Below, in pieces: positions 34,708 through 43,490 of a stretch of DNA of 64,000 nucleotides (the stretch's first letter is position 1; every line of letters starts with the position of its first letter). The notes under the pieces were generated by a model. It was given only the letters and a program-made list of their open reading frames with translations. It searched no databases and was not told where the DNA came from. Position numbers and translations under genes: made by a program. Origin of the DNA: Thioalkalivibrio nitratireducens DSM 14787 (GTDB lineage Bacteria > Pseudomonadota > Gammaproteobacteria > Ectothiorhodospirales > Ectothiorhodospiraceae); assembly GCF_000321415.2 (NCBI RefSeq), contig NC_019902.2, positions 868,001-932,000 on the forward strand. Direction: 5' to 3'.

Positions 34708-35562
34708 TCAGGGCCGCTGCGTGACTGGATCCGGAAGCGCGCCGAGCCAGGCCAGTTCGGGGGGCAGTGGCGGCAGTTGCGAGTCGCAAGCGGTCTGCAC
34801 CGTGTCGCTGGCGTCCAGCCGGACGTGGTCCGACCAGTGCACCAGGTGCAGGAACCCGCCGTGGTCTTCGATCAGCGCGGTACAGTGCTCCACCCAGTCG
34901 CCGGTATTGCAGTACAGCACGCCGTCGCGGGAATGGATCCCGGCCTTGTGGATGTGGCCGACGATGTGGCCGTCGAATCCCCGGTCGCGCGCGACGCGCG
35001 ACGCGGCCGCCTCGAAGCGGCCGATGTAGTCGCGGGCTCGCCCGACGCGGGTCTTGGCCCAGGCCGACAGCGACCAGTACGGAAGTCGCAGCAGCCGTCG
35101 GAATCGGTCGACCCAGCGGCCGAGCCGCAGCAGCACCTGGTACCCGAGGTCGCCCATCAGATGCTGGAGCCGGCTGTGACGGACCTCGGCATCGAACTGG
35201 TCTCCGTGGCTGACCAGGAACCGGCGCCCGTCGGCCGTTCGGTGTTCGAGATCGCGCAGGATGCGCACCCCGCGGATTTCGCTGCCGACCAGGCTGCGCA
35301 GGGCCTCGTCGTGGTTGCCGGGAATGTAGACGACGTCGATGCCCCGGTCCGCCAGTGCCAGCACGTGTTCGAGGACTGCTGCTTGAGCCGTCGTCCAGAA
35401 CACCCGCCGGCGCATCGCCCAAAGATCGAAGATGTCGCCGACCAGCACCAGCCGCTCGCAGTCGAGGCGCTGCAGGAAGTCCAGAAGGTAGTCGGCGCGG
35501 CAGTCGCGGGTGCCGAGATGAACGTCCGACACGAAGGCGGTACGGCAGTCGAGTGAGCGCAT
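34708..35562 (-). CDS. UDP-2,3-diacylglucosamine hydrolase-like metallophosphoesterase (LpxH-like)
   Basis: 284 residues with all calcineurin-like metal motifs: VSDVHLGTRD (DxH), LVGDIFDLW (GDxxD), PGNHDEAL (GNHD), SHGDQFD and VGHIHKAG (GHxH). The FDLW and GNHD context resembles LpxH-type enzymes that make lipid X in lipid A synthesis, but the protein is about 40 residues longer than classic LpxH, and related enzymes act on other substrates. It is next to a truncated glycosyltransferase frame and close to olsB, a lipid gene, which fits an envelope role. Confidence 0.75.
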   Translation of the reverse strand: MRSLDCRTAFVSDVHLGTRDCRADYLLDFLQRLDCERLVLVGDIFDLWAMRRRVFWTTAQAAVLEHVLALADRGIDVVYIPGNHDEALRSLVGSEIRGVRILRDLEHRTADGRRFLVSHGDQFDAEVRHSRLQHLMGDLGYQVLLRLGRWVDRFRRLLRLPYWSLSAWAKTRVGRARDYIGRFEAAASRVARDRGFDGHIVGHIHKAGIHSRDGVLYCNTGDWVEHCTALIEDHGGFLHLVHWSDHVRLDASDTVQTACDSQLPPLPPELAWLGALPDPVTQRP

Positions 35563-35608
35563 CGCGCGGCTCCGTCAGTCCAGACCGCGCTAGCGTCGTT
35601 CGGGCGCG

Positions 35609-35800
35609 TTACCGGGGCATGGCGTGCGGTTGAACCTTTTCTGAACCGGGCTCGGTCTCGCGCTCCGTGCCGGGATACGCCGGTGCGATCAGGTCGACCT
35701 CGTGCCCCATCGACCGGAGGTCGCGCCGGAATGTCTGGATCGACGTGGACACGCCATTGATCCTGGGAAAATACACATCCGACAGCATCAGGACACGCAT
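35609..35800 (-). pseudogene. Glycosyltransferase N-terminal stub
   Basis: 63 codons reading MRVLMLSDVYFPRINGVSTS, IQTFRRDLRSMGHEVDLIAP and then stopping. This is the first Rossmann strand-loop of a GT4 glycosyltransferase; the remaining 300 residues are absent, and the next gene follows at once. Probably a remnant left by deletion, since a complete GT4 gene lies at 39420-40628. Confidence 0.55.
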
Positions 35801-35993
35801 GGGTTTCCATCGGCGCAGGGCAGGGGGCGAGGATCGACAACACCCCTGACCGGAGGCATTCCGATCCGGGCCGGGTTTACAGGGTATCGTGAAACCGGCC
35901 GCGCTGCCCGCCATCCGCGCAGGCGCGCGCGGCACGAACCCGATCTGGATCGTGACCGGCCTGCGCTGCCGATGCGGGTCGATCCGGTCGGTG

Positions 35994-36824
35994 TCAGCTG
36001 AACGGCACCGGTCCTCGCAGGAAGTGTCGGCGGTACCGGTCGGGCACCCGGCGCACGTCGAGCAGGATGAACACATCGGCGACGCCGAAGTCCGGGTCGT
36101 GGCAGGCCTCGCCGCAAACCCACGCGCCGAGGCGCAGGTACGCCTTCAACAATGGCGGAGGATCTGCCGGCGTACCGGCGCGCCATTGCAGCTGCGGGAC
36201 CGGATGCCGCGGTACCACCCGGTACTCGGGCGGCCCCAGGTGTTTCTCGTAGAGTTGGTGCAGCAGAGCGTGGACCGACGGATCGTTCTGTGGCAGCGGG
36301 ATGCTGGCGCAGCCCATCATGAAGTCGAATCGATGGGCGGTCATGAAACCGGCGAGCCCGGTCCAGAGTGCGTTGATCGCCCGGCCCGTACGGTAATCGG
36401 CGTGCACGCAGGTTCGCCCGACCTCCATCACGCGGCCGGGCAGTTCGTTCATCCTGCCCAGCGCGAACTCGTCTTGCGAATAGAAGCCGCCGGCTGCCGG
36501 GGCATCGTCGGAGTTGAGGATGCGCGTACTGGCGACCACCTCGTCCGTGCTTGCGTCGCGGACCAGCAGGTGCTGGCAGAAATCGTCGTAGCGGTCACGG
36601 TCGATGCCTTGATCCGCGCTGGCCAATCGGGCGCCCATCTCCTGCGCGAACACGCTGAAGCGCAATTGCTGGGACGCCAGCACGTCGGCCGGTGTCGCGG
36701 CGATCTCTGCTACCAGCAGCGGCTGGCGGGGAGCCGGGGTCCGGGAACCGTATTCGGCCAGGTGCGGCATGCGCATGCCCTTGGGGGTGAATGAACCCCA
36801 GAGTGTGCCGAACGCTTGTGACAA
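35994..36824 (-). CDS. olsB: Ornithine N-acyltransferase-like protein OlsB
   Basis: 276 residues of the GNAT-like OlsB/hemolysin-type acyltransferase family: LRFSVFAQEMGAR, DDFCQHLLVRD, GRVMEVGRTCVHADYRTG and FMMGCASIPLP are family landmarks. OlsB transfers 3-hydroxyacyl chains to ornithine to start ornithine lipid synthesis; no olsA-like gene is seen beside it. ATGs at 36824 and 36773 are both possible; the region before residue 30 is poorly conserved. It is divergent from the pyruvate-kinase-like gene. Confidence 0.78.
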   Translation of the reverse strand: MSQAFGTLWGSFTPKGMRMPHLAEYGSRTPAPRQPLLVAEIAATPADVLASQQLRFSVFAQEMGARLASADQGIDRDRYDDFCQHLLVRDASTDEVVASTRILNSDDAPAAGGFYSQDEFALGRMNELPGRVMEVGRTCVHADYRTGRAINALWTGLAGFMTAHRFDFMMGCASIPLPQNDPSVHALLHQLYEKHLGPPEYRVVPRHPVPQLQWRAGTPADPPPLLKAYLRLGAWVCGEACHDPDFGVADVFILLDVRRVPDRYRRHFLRGPVPFS

Positions 36825-36858
36825 GGGGTTGATCGTTGCGTGAACGCCCGATGAAGCA

Positions 36859-36888
36859 GCTCTCGAGGAATGGGCTCTCGAGGAATGG
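36859..36888. repeat. 15-bp tandem duplication between olsB and the kinase-like gene
   Basis: GCTCTCGAGGAATGG occurs twice in a row. A recent short duplication in the divergent promoter region. Confidence 0.7.
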
Positions 36889-36944
36889 GCGCCACCCGCG
36901 TGCCGTCATCGCGGCGTCATGGAGCGCTGGTATAAGCCCGGGCC

Positions 36945-38954
36945 ATGACGAATCTTGACCAGCCTGGCGTCGACGGTGAGTACCGCGCGCTCCTCGAGGA
37001 AATGCACGCGCTGCGCCAGCAGGTCGTCGATGGCGCAGCCACGCGCCTGCAGGAACTCGCTGCGCGGAAAGAAAGCGGAGACTTCCCGGCAAGCGCGTGC
37101 AACCTCGCGCAGTATCTCGCAATGCGCTGCCGGGACCTGCGCCCGCTACAATTGCGCCTGGCGCGGAAGGGGCTGTCATCGCTTGGTCGCGTCGAAGCGC
37201 ATGTGCTGGCCAGTATCGACGAGGTGATCCGCGTGCTCTCGGGCCTTTGCGCCGAGCCGGAGCCGATGCTCGAGCCGCCGCCCGCACCGGGTTTCGATGC
37301 CGGTAACGAATTGCTTGCGTTGAACACACGGACCCTGTTCGGTCTGCCCAGGCCTGGGCGGACGGCGCGCGTGATGGTGACCATGCCCACCGCGGCCGCA
37401 TCGGACGGGGAGCTGGTTCGTGCGCTGCTCGAGTCGGGTATGGACTGCGCCCGCATCAACTGTGCGCACGACAGCCCGGCGGTCTGGCGGCGCATGATCG
37501 ACAATATCCGCCAGGCGCAGCGGGTCGTCGGTCGCGACTGCCGCGTGGTCATGGACCTTGCGGGGCACAAGGTCCGTACCGGTCCGCTGGCCGACGAGCC
37601 CGCGGCAACGCAACTGCGCCCGCAGCGCGACGCGTTTTCCGGTGGGCGCAAGCCGGTCGCGGTCAGGCTGGCGCCCGAGTCGGCGACCGCGGTGGAACCG
37701 CCGGCCAGCGGCCAGCCGCCGACGATGACCGTCGACCCTCGGGTGCTGGCGATGCTCTCGCCGGGGGATCGGCTGTCGTTCAGCGACCTTCGAGGCAAGA
37801 CCCGCAAACTGATCGTCGAACGTGAACTGGACGACTCGACCTGGCTCGCGCGCTGTCCCAGGCGCGCGGTGATCGGCCCCGGAACCTCGATGCGCCTGAT
37901 GCGCAGGGCGAACGGCCGTTGGGCGCCCGTTGATGCCGAACCGGTGTACCTGGGTGGGCACCGGACCCGGCCGATGCGGATCGTGTTGCAGCTCGGCGAC
38001 GCACTGAACCTGACCAGGCCCGAACTGCCCGGTCGGCCCGCGCGCCTCGACGCCGACGGGCGGGTCGTCGAGCCGGCGCGGATCGGCGTGACGGCCGCGA
38101 GCGTGCTCAAATGCCTGTCGCCCGGTCAGGCCGTCTGGATCGACGATGGCAAGCTCGGCGCCGTGGTGGTCGAATCGGATTCACGGTCGGCGTTGCTGAA
38201 GGTCACCCACGCGCCACCGGAAGGGTTTCGCCTGAAGGCCGACAAGGGCATCAACTTTCCCGGTGCGCAGTTGCAGCTGGGGCCTTTGAGCGAAAAGGAT
38301 CTCACGGACCTCGATTTCGTGGTGAGCCATGGGGATCTGGTGGGATTCTCGTTCGTGCAAACCGCCTCCGATATGCGCGCCCTGATGGAGGAACTCAAAC
38401 GCAGGAGCGCCGGCGACCTCGGCATCGTCGCCAAGATCGAAACAGAACGAGCGCTGCGTCACCTGCCGGATATCATGCTCAGTGCCATCGGCAGGCATCC
38501 GCTGGCGATCATGATCGCGCGTGGCGACCTCGCGGTGGAGATCGGGGGCGAGCGCCTCGCCGAGATCCAGGAGGAACTGCTGTGGATGGCCGAGGCCGGC
38601 CACGTCCCTGTCGTCTGGGCCACTCAGGTGCTCGAGAGCCTTGCGAAGACGGGTTCGGCATCCCGTCCGGAGTTGAGCGACGCCGCGATGTCGGTGCGCG
38701 CCGAATGCGTGATGCTGAACAAGGGACCGTTTATCGTCACCGCGCTGCGTGTGCTCGACGACATCCTGCGCCGGATGCAGGATCACCAGCAGAAGAAGAT
38801 GCCGCAGCTGCGTGCGCTCCAGCTCGCCGCCGGAGGGGCTGGAATTAAGGGTGCCGGCGTGTCGGCTCAGCTGGCCAGTGCGGCGAAGAGCAGCACCGAG
38901 AGCGACGCCACCGCTGCACCGATCACGGCGCCGGCGAGCACATCGCTGGGGTAG
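36945..38954 (+). CDS. Pyruvate-kinase-like protein with N-terminal extension and no C-terminal domain
   Basis: 669 residues. About 130 helical residues precede the kinase part. The barrel begins ARVMVTMPTAAASDGELVRA, with ARINCAHD (ARLNFSHG in classical enzymes) and DLAGHKVRTG (DLxGPKIRTG); a long B-domain-like insert follows; then GFSFVQTASDM, IVAKIETERAL, MIARGDLAVEIGGE and the ATQVLES...SRPELSDAA block. GAD.VMLS.ETA is replaced by AECVMLNKGP, and the allosteric C-terminal domain is missing. So catalysis is plausible but altered. The last 88 bases overlap the convergent PAP2 gene, and the end (SSTESDATAAP) is low complexity. Confidence 0.75.
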   Translation: MTNLDQPGVDGEYRALLEEMHALRQQVVDGAATRLQELAARKESGDFPASACNLAQYLAMRCRDLRPLQLRLARKGLSSLGRVEAHVLASIDEVIRVLSGLCAEPEPMLEPPPAPGFDAGNELLALNTRTLFGLPRPGRTARVMVTMPTAAASDGELVRALLESGMDCARINCAHDSPAVWRRMIDNIRQAQRVVGRDCRVVMDLAGHKVRTGPLADEPAATQLRPQRDAFSGGRKPVAVRLAPESATAVEPPASGQPPTMTVDPRVLAMLSPGDRLSFSDLRGKTRKLIVERELDDSTWLARCPRRAVIGPGTSMRLMRRANGRWAPVDAEPVYLGGHRTRPMRIVLQLGDALNLTRPELPGRPARLDADGRVVEPARIGVTAASVLKCLSPGQAVWIDDGKLGAVVVESDSRSALLKVTHAPPEGFRLKADKGINFPGAQLQLGPLSEKDLTDLDFVVSHGDLVGFSFVQTASDMRALMEELKRRSAGDLGIVAKIETERALRHLPDIMLSAIGRHPLAIMIARGDLAVEIGGERLAEIQEELLWMAEAGHVPVVWATQVLESLAKTGSASRPELSDAAMSVRAECVMLNKGPFIVTALRVLDDILRRMQDHQQKKMPQLRALQLAAGGAGIKGAGVSAQLASAAKSSTESDATAAPITAPASTSLG

Positions 38955-39427
38955 TGCAGCCCGAGCACCGGCCTCGATGCGGCCACCAATACGGTGAACG
39001 GCACCACGATCCAGAACCATTCCGGGTAGTGGCTCAGCAGCACGATGGAGAACGCGACCGCGTGCAGCGTATGGCCCGAGGGGAAACTGTACTCGTCCAA
39101 GGGTGGCACCCGGCGGACGATGCGGTCGCTGACTATGAACGGCCGGGAGCGGCTGGTGTTGGCCTTGAGCCACTTGTAGATCTGCAGCGAGACCAGCCCG
39201 GTCAGCGCCATGTGCACGCTGGCGGTCCACGCACCGAATCCGTGGACCAGCGGCAGCGCCAGCATCAGCGTGTACCAGAACACGCCGTCGCCGAGGCGGC
39301 TGAACAGTGCGAAGAAGCGGCCGATGGCCTCGCGCCGGTTGGCGCGGTTCAGCCACTGGCACAGTGTCAGGTCCAGCGCGCGCATGCGTGCCAGCGTGGG
39401 AGACGGCGTGAGCGGGCGTTCAATCAT
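38867..39427 (-). CDS. PAP2-family membrane phosphatase
   Basis: 186 residues, six membrane helices, with the three phosphatase motifs intact: K88-x6-R95-P96 (KANTSRSRP), P116-SGH (FPSGHTLHA) and S151-R-x5-H158-x3-D162 (SRPVLGLHYPSD). Such enzymes dephosphorylate lipid phosphates such as undecaprenyl diphosphate or phosphatidic acid. The ATG overlaps the end of the glycosyltransferase gene by 8 bases, so they form a pair, possibly acting on a shared lipid pathway. Confidence 0.87.
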   Translation of the reverse strand: MIERPLTPSPTLARMRALDLTLCQWLNRANRREAIGRFFALFSRLGDGVFWYTLMLALPLVHGFGAWTASVHMALTGLVSLQIYKWLKANTSRSRPFIVSDRIVRRVPPLDEYSFPSGHTLHAVAFSIVLLSHYPEWFWIVVPFTVLVAASRPVLGLHYPSDVLAGAVIGAAVASLSVLLFAALAS

Positions 39428-40628
39428 CCGGATTCTCCGTGGCGCGTCGCAGCAGCGCCTCGTAGCGGATACAGACCTGCGACCAGTCGATCTCCAGCGC
39501 GGTGCCGCGGCCCGCTGCGGCGAGCCGGCGCGTTTCCCGCCGATCGGCGGCCAGGTCGGCGACGGCCTGGATGAAGCCCGGATCGTCCGTGGTCGGGAGC
39601 GACCGGCCGTTCCGGCCGTCCGCCAGGTGTTCGCGCGCCGCGGCATAGTCGAACGCGACGACCGCCAGGCCGCTGGCCATGGCCTCGAGCGTCACGTTGC
39701 CGAAGGTCTCGCTGCGGCTCGGAAAAACGAAAATGTCAGCCGAGGCGTAGTGTTCGGCCAGGTCGGTTCCGGTCCGCATCCCGGCGAACAGAACCTCCGG
39801 GTGCGCTCGCGCCAGGGCGGCCCGCGCGGGCCCGTCGCCGACGACCACCATACGGGTGCCAGGGACGCCCTCGCGGGCCGCGTCGAACGCGCGCAGCGCA
39901 AGCGGCAGGTTCTTTTCCGGCGCGATGCGGCTGACCATCAGCAACACCGGATCCTCCGGCCCGGCGCCCCAGGATCGCCGCAGTTCGTCGCGCCGCCGCG
40001 ACGGGCTGAAACGCTCGGTGTCGATTCCCCGGGACAGCACGTCCAGTTGCCGGAAACCGCGGCGTTCGAGATCGTCGGCCAGCGCCCGCGTCGGCACCAG
40101 GGTCAGGCGGGTTCGATTGTGCAGTCCGCGCAGATAGCTCAGTGCCGGTCGCTGGAACAGGCCGAGCCCGTAATGGGTCGCGTACTGGTGAAAGTTGGTG
40201 TGGAAATCGCTCACCACCGGAATGCCGAGGGCCGTGGCGGCGCGTACCGCCGACCAGCCCAGGGGACCCTCGGTGATCATGTGTACGACATCCGGGCGGT
40301 CGTTGCGCCAGAGCGCCTTCAGTCGGCCCACCGACGGCGTGCCCATCCGCAGGCCGTGATAGCGGGGCACCGGCACCCCGGGCATCAGCACGGTCTCGAC
40401 CCCGGGAATCTGGAGGCCCGCGTCCGTCCCACGCTGGCGTACCCGCACCAGGGTCACGTCATGGCGCCCGCCAAGCCAGGCGACGAGCCGGTGGATGGTC
40501 ATGGCGACGCCGTTGACCTCGGGCGGCCAGGTTTCGGTGACCACACAGACCCGCAGGCGAGGCCCGGTGGCGTCGGCTGCGAGGTCGCGCGCGGGGCGGG
40601 GCTTGAGAAGTGCTGAGTTCATACCCAT
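39420..40628 (-). CDS. GT4-family glycosyltransferase
   Basis: 402 residues with the two-domain GT-B fold: ETWPPEVNGVAMTIHRLV near the N-terminus, DFHTNFHQY (the mannosyltransferase-like region), VSRIAPEKNLPLALRAF starting the nucleotide-sugar domain, and the ExE motif SRSETFGNVTLEAMASGLAVV. It resembles lipid-linked mannosyl/glucosyl transferases such as MgtA-like enzymes. It overlaps the PAP2 gene by 8 bases. A likely role is in glycolipid synthesis; donor and acceptor are not readable. Confidence 0.85.
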   Translation of the reverse strand: MGMNSALLKPRPARDLAADATGPRLRVCVVTETWPPEVNGVAMTIHRLVAWLGGRHDVTLVRVRQRGTDAGLQIPGVETVLMPGVPVPRYHGLRMGTPSVGRLKALWRNDRPDVVHMITEGPLGWSAVRAATALGIPVVSDFHTNFHQYATHYGLGLFQRPALSYLRGLHNRTRLTLVPTRALADDLERRGFRQLDVLSRGIDTERFSPSRRRDELRRSWGAGPEDPVLLMVSRIAPEKNLPLALRAFDAAREGVPGTRMVVVGDGPARAALARAHPEVLFAGMRTGTDLAEHYASADIFVFPSRSETFGNVTLEAMASGLAVVAFDYAAAREHLADGRNGRSLPTTDDPGFIQAVADLAADRRETRRLAAAGRGTALEIDWSQVCIRYEALLRRATENPDD

Positions 40629-40838
40629 GCACCATGCGCCCCGATGCTGTCAGGCTTATGACCGGGCGATGACGAATCGGTGACAGCGACGACACGATCT
40701 GCCGCGCTGGCCCCGGTTTGGGAGCAGCGGGGCGCGCGGACGCGGTGTTCGCGGCCGATCCGACCGGGGCATGGGGGGGAACGCGGTGGTACAATGCCGC
40801 GCTTCCTCGCGGCGTCGGATTCGATCAAGGACAGCTTC

Positions 40839-41324
40839 ATGCACAACATCAAGACTCTCGAAGGGCGGTTTACCGCCGCCGGCGAGGCCCGCTACGGCCT
40901 GGTGCTGGCCCGCTTCAACAGCCTGATCGTCGAGCGCCTGCTCGAGGGCGCGGTCGATACGCTGCGGCGCAACGGCGTGGCCGACGCGCAGATGACGATC
41001 GTTCGCGTGCCGGGGGCCTACGAATTGCCGCTCGCGGCGCAGGCGATGGCGCGTTCCGGCGAGTTCGACGCGGTGGTCGCGCTCGGCTGCGTGATCCGTG
41101 GCGCGACGCCGCATTTCGACTACGTCGCGGGCGAGGCGGCGAAGGGTCTGGCGATGGTTTCGCTGGCCGAGAACCTTCCCGTCAGTTTCGGCGTATTGAC
41201 CACGGACTCGATCGAACAGGCGATCGAGCGCGCTGGCACCAAGGCCGGCAACAAGGGAGTCGACGCGGCGCTGGGGGCGATCGAGATGGTCAGCCTGATG
41301 GCCCAGCTGCGGCCCGCGGATTGA
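40839..41324 (+). CDS. ribH: 6,7-dimethyl-8-ribityllumazine synthase
   Basis: 161 residues with [50 protein letters not shown] and [23 protein letters not shown], the lumazine synthase landmarks including the catalytic histidine in the HFDYV segment. It makes the riboflavin precursor from a pyrimidine and butanone phosphate. The usual ribD-ribE-ribBA genes are not upstream; a divergent glycosyltransferase lies 210 bases away. nusB and thiL follow, the common order. Confidence 0.95.
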   Translation: MHNIKTLEGRFTAAGEARYGLVLARFNSLIVERLLEGAVDTLRRNGVADAQMTIVRVPGAYELPLAAQAMARSGEFDAVVALGCVIRGATPHFDYVAGEAAKGLAMVSLAENLPVSFGVLTTDSIEQAIERAGTKAGNKGVDAALGAIEMVSLMAQLRPAD

Positions 41325-41480
41325 TTGGAAGCGAGCGCCGGGGGATGCCCCGGGGGCAGCCGGCCGGCCGCAGGCGACGGGGTGCCGGTTGGGCGCCCGC
41401 AATTGCCGGCCGCCGACCCCTGGTCGGTCACCGGTGCCGGATTGAATCAGCAGATTGAACCAGCAGGAAGTGGTATTCCC

Positions 41481-41963
41481 TTGAGTCGACACGATCACCA
41501 GCGGCAGATCCACGCCCGCCGGGCAGCCCGGCGGCGCGCGATGCAGGCGCTGTACTCCTGGCAGCTGACGCAGGACGATCCCAGAAATATCCTGGCCGAG
41601 TTCCGCGAGGACGAGGAACACGCGCGCGCCGATGCGGAATACTTCCGCGAAATCCTGATGGGTGTCACGTCTCGGGCCGCCGAGTTCGACCGGCTGCTCG
41701 CGCCAGCGCTTGGTGGCCGGCCGCTGGCGCAGCTCGACCCGATCGAGCACGCACTGCTGTGGCTCGGTGCCTGGGAGTTGTCGGATCGGCTCGATGTGCC
41801 GTATCGCGTGGTAATCAACGAGGCGGTCGATCTGGCGAAGAAGTTCGGTGCGGAGCAGTCCCACCGGTTCGTGAACGGGGTGCTCGATGCACTGTCCCGC
41901 GATCTTCGATGTGCCGAGCGCGCCGCCAGGCCGGCGCCGCGCGGCAAGCCCCGTGGCTCCTGA
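41481..41963 (+). CDS. nusB: Transcription antitermination factor NusB
   Basis: 160 residues, from a TTG with AGGAAG upstream. HARRAARRRAMQALYSWQLT (RNA-binding arginine-rich start), PYRVVINEAVDLAKKFGAEQ and SHRFVNGVLDAL match NusB. It binds boxA RNA with NusE in rRNA antitermination. The frame is open further back to 41325 but that part (GGCPGGSRPAAGD) does not look like NusB, so the start was placed at 41481. Confidence 0.92.
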   Translation: MSRHDHQRQIHARRAARRRAMQALYSWQLTQDDPRNILAEFREDEEHARADAEYFREILMGVTSRAAEFDRLLAPALGGRPLAQLDPIEHALLWLGAWELSDRLDVPYRVVINEAVDLAKKFGAEQSHRFVNGVLDALSRDLRCAERAARPAPRGKPRGS

Positions 41964-42079
41964 ATGCCGCGCGATGCAGGCATCCCGTCGATGCGCATGC
42001 CGTGCCGCCCGGCGAGCCGCGGACGCGGTGCGCTGCGTACTGTCATGGCGTGGGCGGCCACCCGCGACGATGAAAGAGG

Positions 42080-42193
42080 CGTAGGGCGGAAGAGGCCGAA
42101 GGCCGTCATCCGCCAGCCGGCGCCCGGGGTACCGCGGGCGCCTGGGCACTGCGAACGCCGTGTGGCGGATGACGCTGCGCTCTTCCGCCCTAC
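42080..42193. repeat. REP-type repeat, well-preserved copy
   Basis: Left arm CGTAGGGCGGAAGAGGCC with CGTCATCCGCC, right arm GGCGGATGACGCTGCGCTC with TTCCGCCCTAC; the arms are inverted to each other. TACGGGTC is then tandemly repeated, and similarity to other copies continues to TTCTTTCACGT at 42240. This fills the nusB-thiL gap. Confidence 0.8.
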
Positions 42194-42259
42194 GGGTCTA
42201 CGGGTCTACGGGTCGCCCGGGACGGGACCCGGGTTCTTTCACGTGAACGCTACCGTGCC

Positions 42260-43246
42260 ATGTCTGAACGCCTGCTCTCCGAGTTCGAACTGATCCACCG
42301 GTTCTTCACCGGGCGTGATCGCGGGCCGGGGATTGCCCTCGGCGTCGGCGACGACTGTTCGCTGCTGGCACCGCGGCGGGGGCAGGAGCTTGCTGTCAGC
42401 GTCGATACCATGGTCTGCGGTACTCATTTCTTCGAAGACCAGCCGGCTGCCGCGGTCGGGCACAAGGCGCTTGCCGCCGCGCTGAGCGATCTCGCGGCGA
42501 TGGGCGCGGAGCCGCTGGGGGCCCTGCTGGCCCTGACGCTGCCCAGGGTGGATACCGACTGGTTGCAGGAGTTTGCGGCGGGCTGGGGGGCACTTGCCGA
42601 ACAGTTGCGCGTGCCGCTGATCGGGGGGGATACCACGCGGGGGCCGCTGGCGATCAGCGTCACAGTGCTGGGGCAGGTGCCGGCCGGCGCGGCGCTACGG
42701 CGCACCGGTGCCCAGCCCGGCAACCTGGTCGTCGTCAGCGGATCCTTGGGAGGAGCCTTTGCCGGCCTGCAATTGGAGCAGCAGCGGCGTGCTGCAAGGC
42801 GGGAGCCGCCCGCGGTTGAGGATTCCCGCTGCAAGCGCTTCTTCCGGCCCGAACCGCGGCTGGCGCTGGGGCGAACGCTGCGCGGGCGCACGCGCACCGC
42901 TATCGACCTCTCGGACGGCCTGCTGGCCGATCTGGGCCACGTGTGCACGGCTTCGGGCTGCGGCGCACGCCTGAGCGCAGATGATTTGCCGCGGGATCCA
43001 CTGCTGGCCGACTGGCCGTCGGGGCCGTCCCTGGCCGCGGCGTTGTCCGGTGGCGACGACTACGAACTGCTGTTCGCTTGGCCGGCGCGGCAGCGGGGCG
43101 AACTGCGACCGCTCGCGGCCGCGCTGCAACTGCCGCTGACGGTGATCGGGGAGTTCGTCGAGGGCGGGGGTATCCAGGTGCTGGACGCGTCGGGAACCCC
43201 GATTCCGCTCGCGCAACGGGGGTTCGACCACTTTCGTCCGGACTGA
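42260..43246 (+). CDS. thiL: Thiamine-monophosphate kinase ThiL
   Basis: 328 residues with the metal and nucleotide motifs of ThiL/PurM-type kinases: GVGDDCSLL near the N-terminus, VDTMVCGTHF, KALAAALSDLAAMGAEP, GGDTTRGP, DLSDGLLADLGH and SGGDDYELLF. It makes thiamine diphosphate from the monophosphate. It is usually followed by pgpA; here a REP repeat and an IS element intervene. The ATG has no clear ribosome site. Confidence 0.94.
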   Translation: MSERLLSEFELIHRFFTGRDRGPGIALGVGDDCSLLAPRRGQELAVSVDTMVCGTHFFEDQPAAAVGHKALAAALSDLAAMGAEPLGALLALTLPRVDTDWLQEFAAGWGALAEQLRVPLIGGDTTRGPLAISVTVLGQVPAGAALRRTGAQPGNLVVVSGSLGGAFAGLQLEQQRRAARREPPAVEDSRCKRFFRPEPRLALGRTLRGRTRTAIDLSDGLLADLGHVCTASGCGARLSADDLPRDPLLADWPSGPSLAAALSGGDDYELLFAWPARQRGELRPLAAALQLPLTVIGEFVEGGGIQVLDASGTPIPLAQRGFDHFRPD

Positions 43247-43391
43247 AGCTCTGGACCGTTCGCATGCAGTCCGTCCCGGTCGCCGGGGAGACCGATGCGC
43301 CGTTCGGCCCAGGCGGGATGCGCACGCGCAGCGGCTGTCGTCCGGCACTGACTCTCATGGCGCGGGTGGCCATCCCTGAGGATGAAAGAGG

Positions 43392-43490
43392 CGTAGGGCG
43401 GAAAAGGCCGAAGGCCGTCATCCGCCGGCCGGCGTCGGGGTTGCCGCAGGCGCCGGGGAGGTGCGAACGCCGAGTGGCGGATGACGCTGC
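43392..43490. repeat. REP-type repeat, left part, cut by the IS element
   Basis: CGTAGGGCGGAAAAGGCC through GGCGGATGACGCTGC; the rest of the repeat resumes at 45373 after the IS element. Confidence 0.75.
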
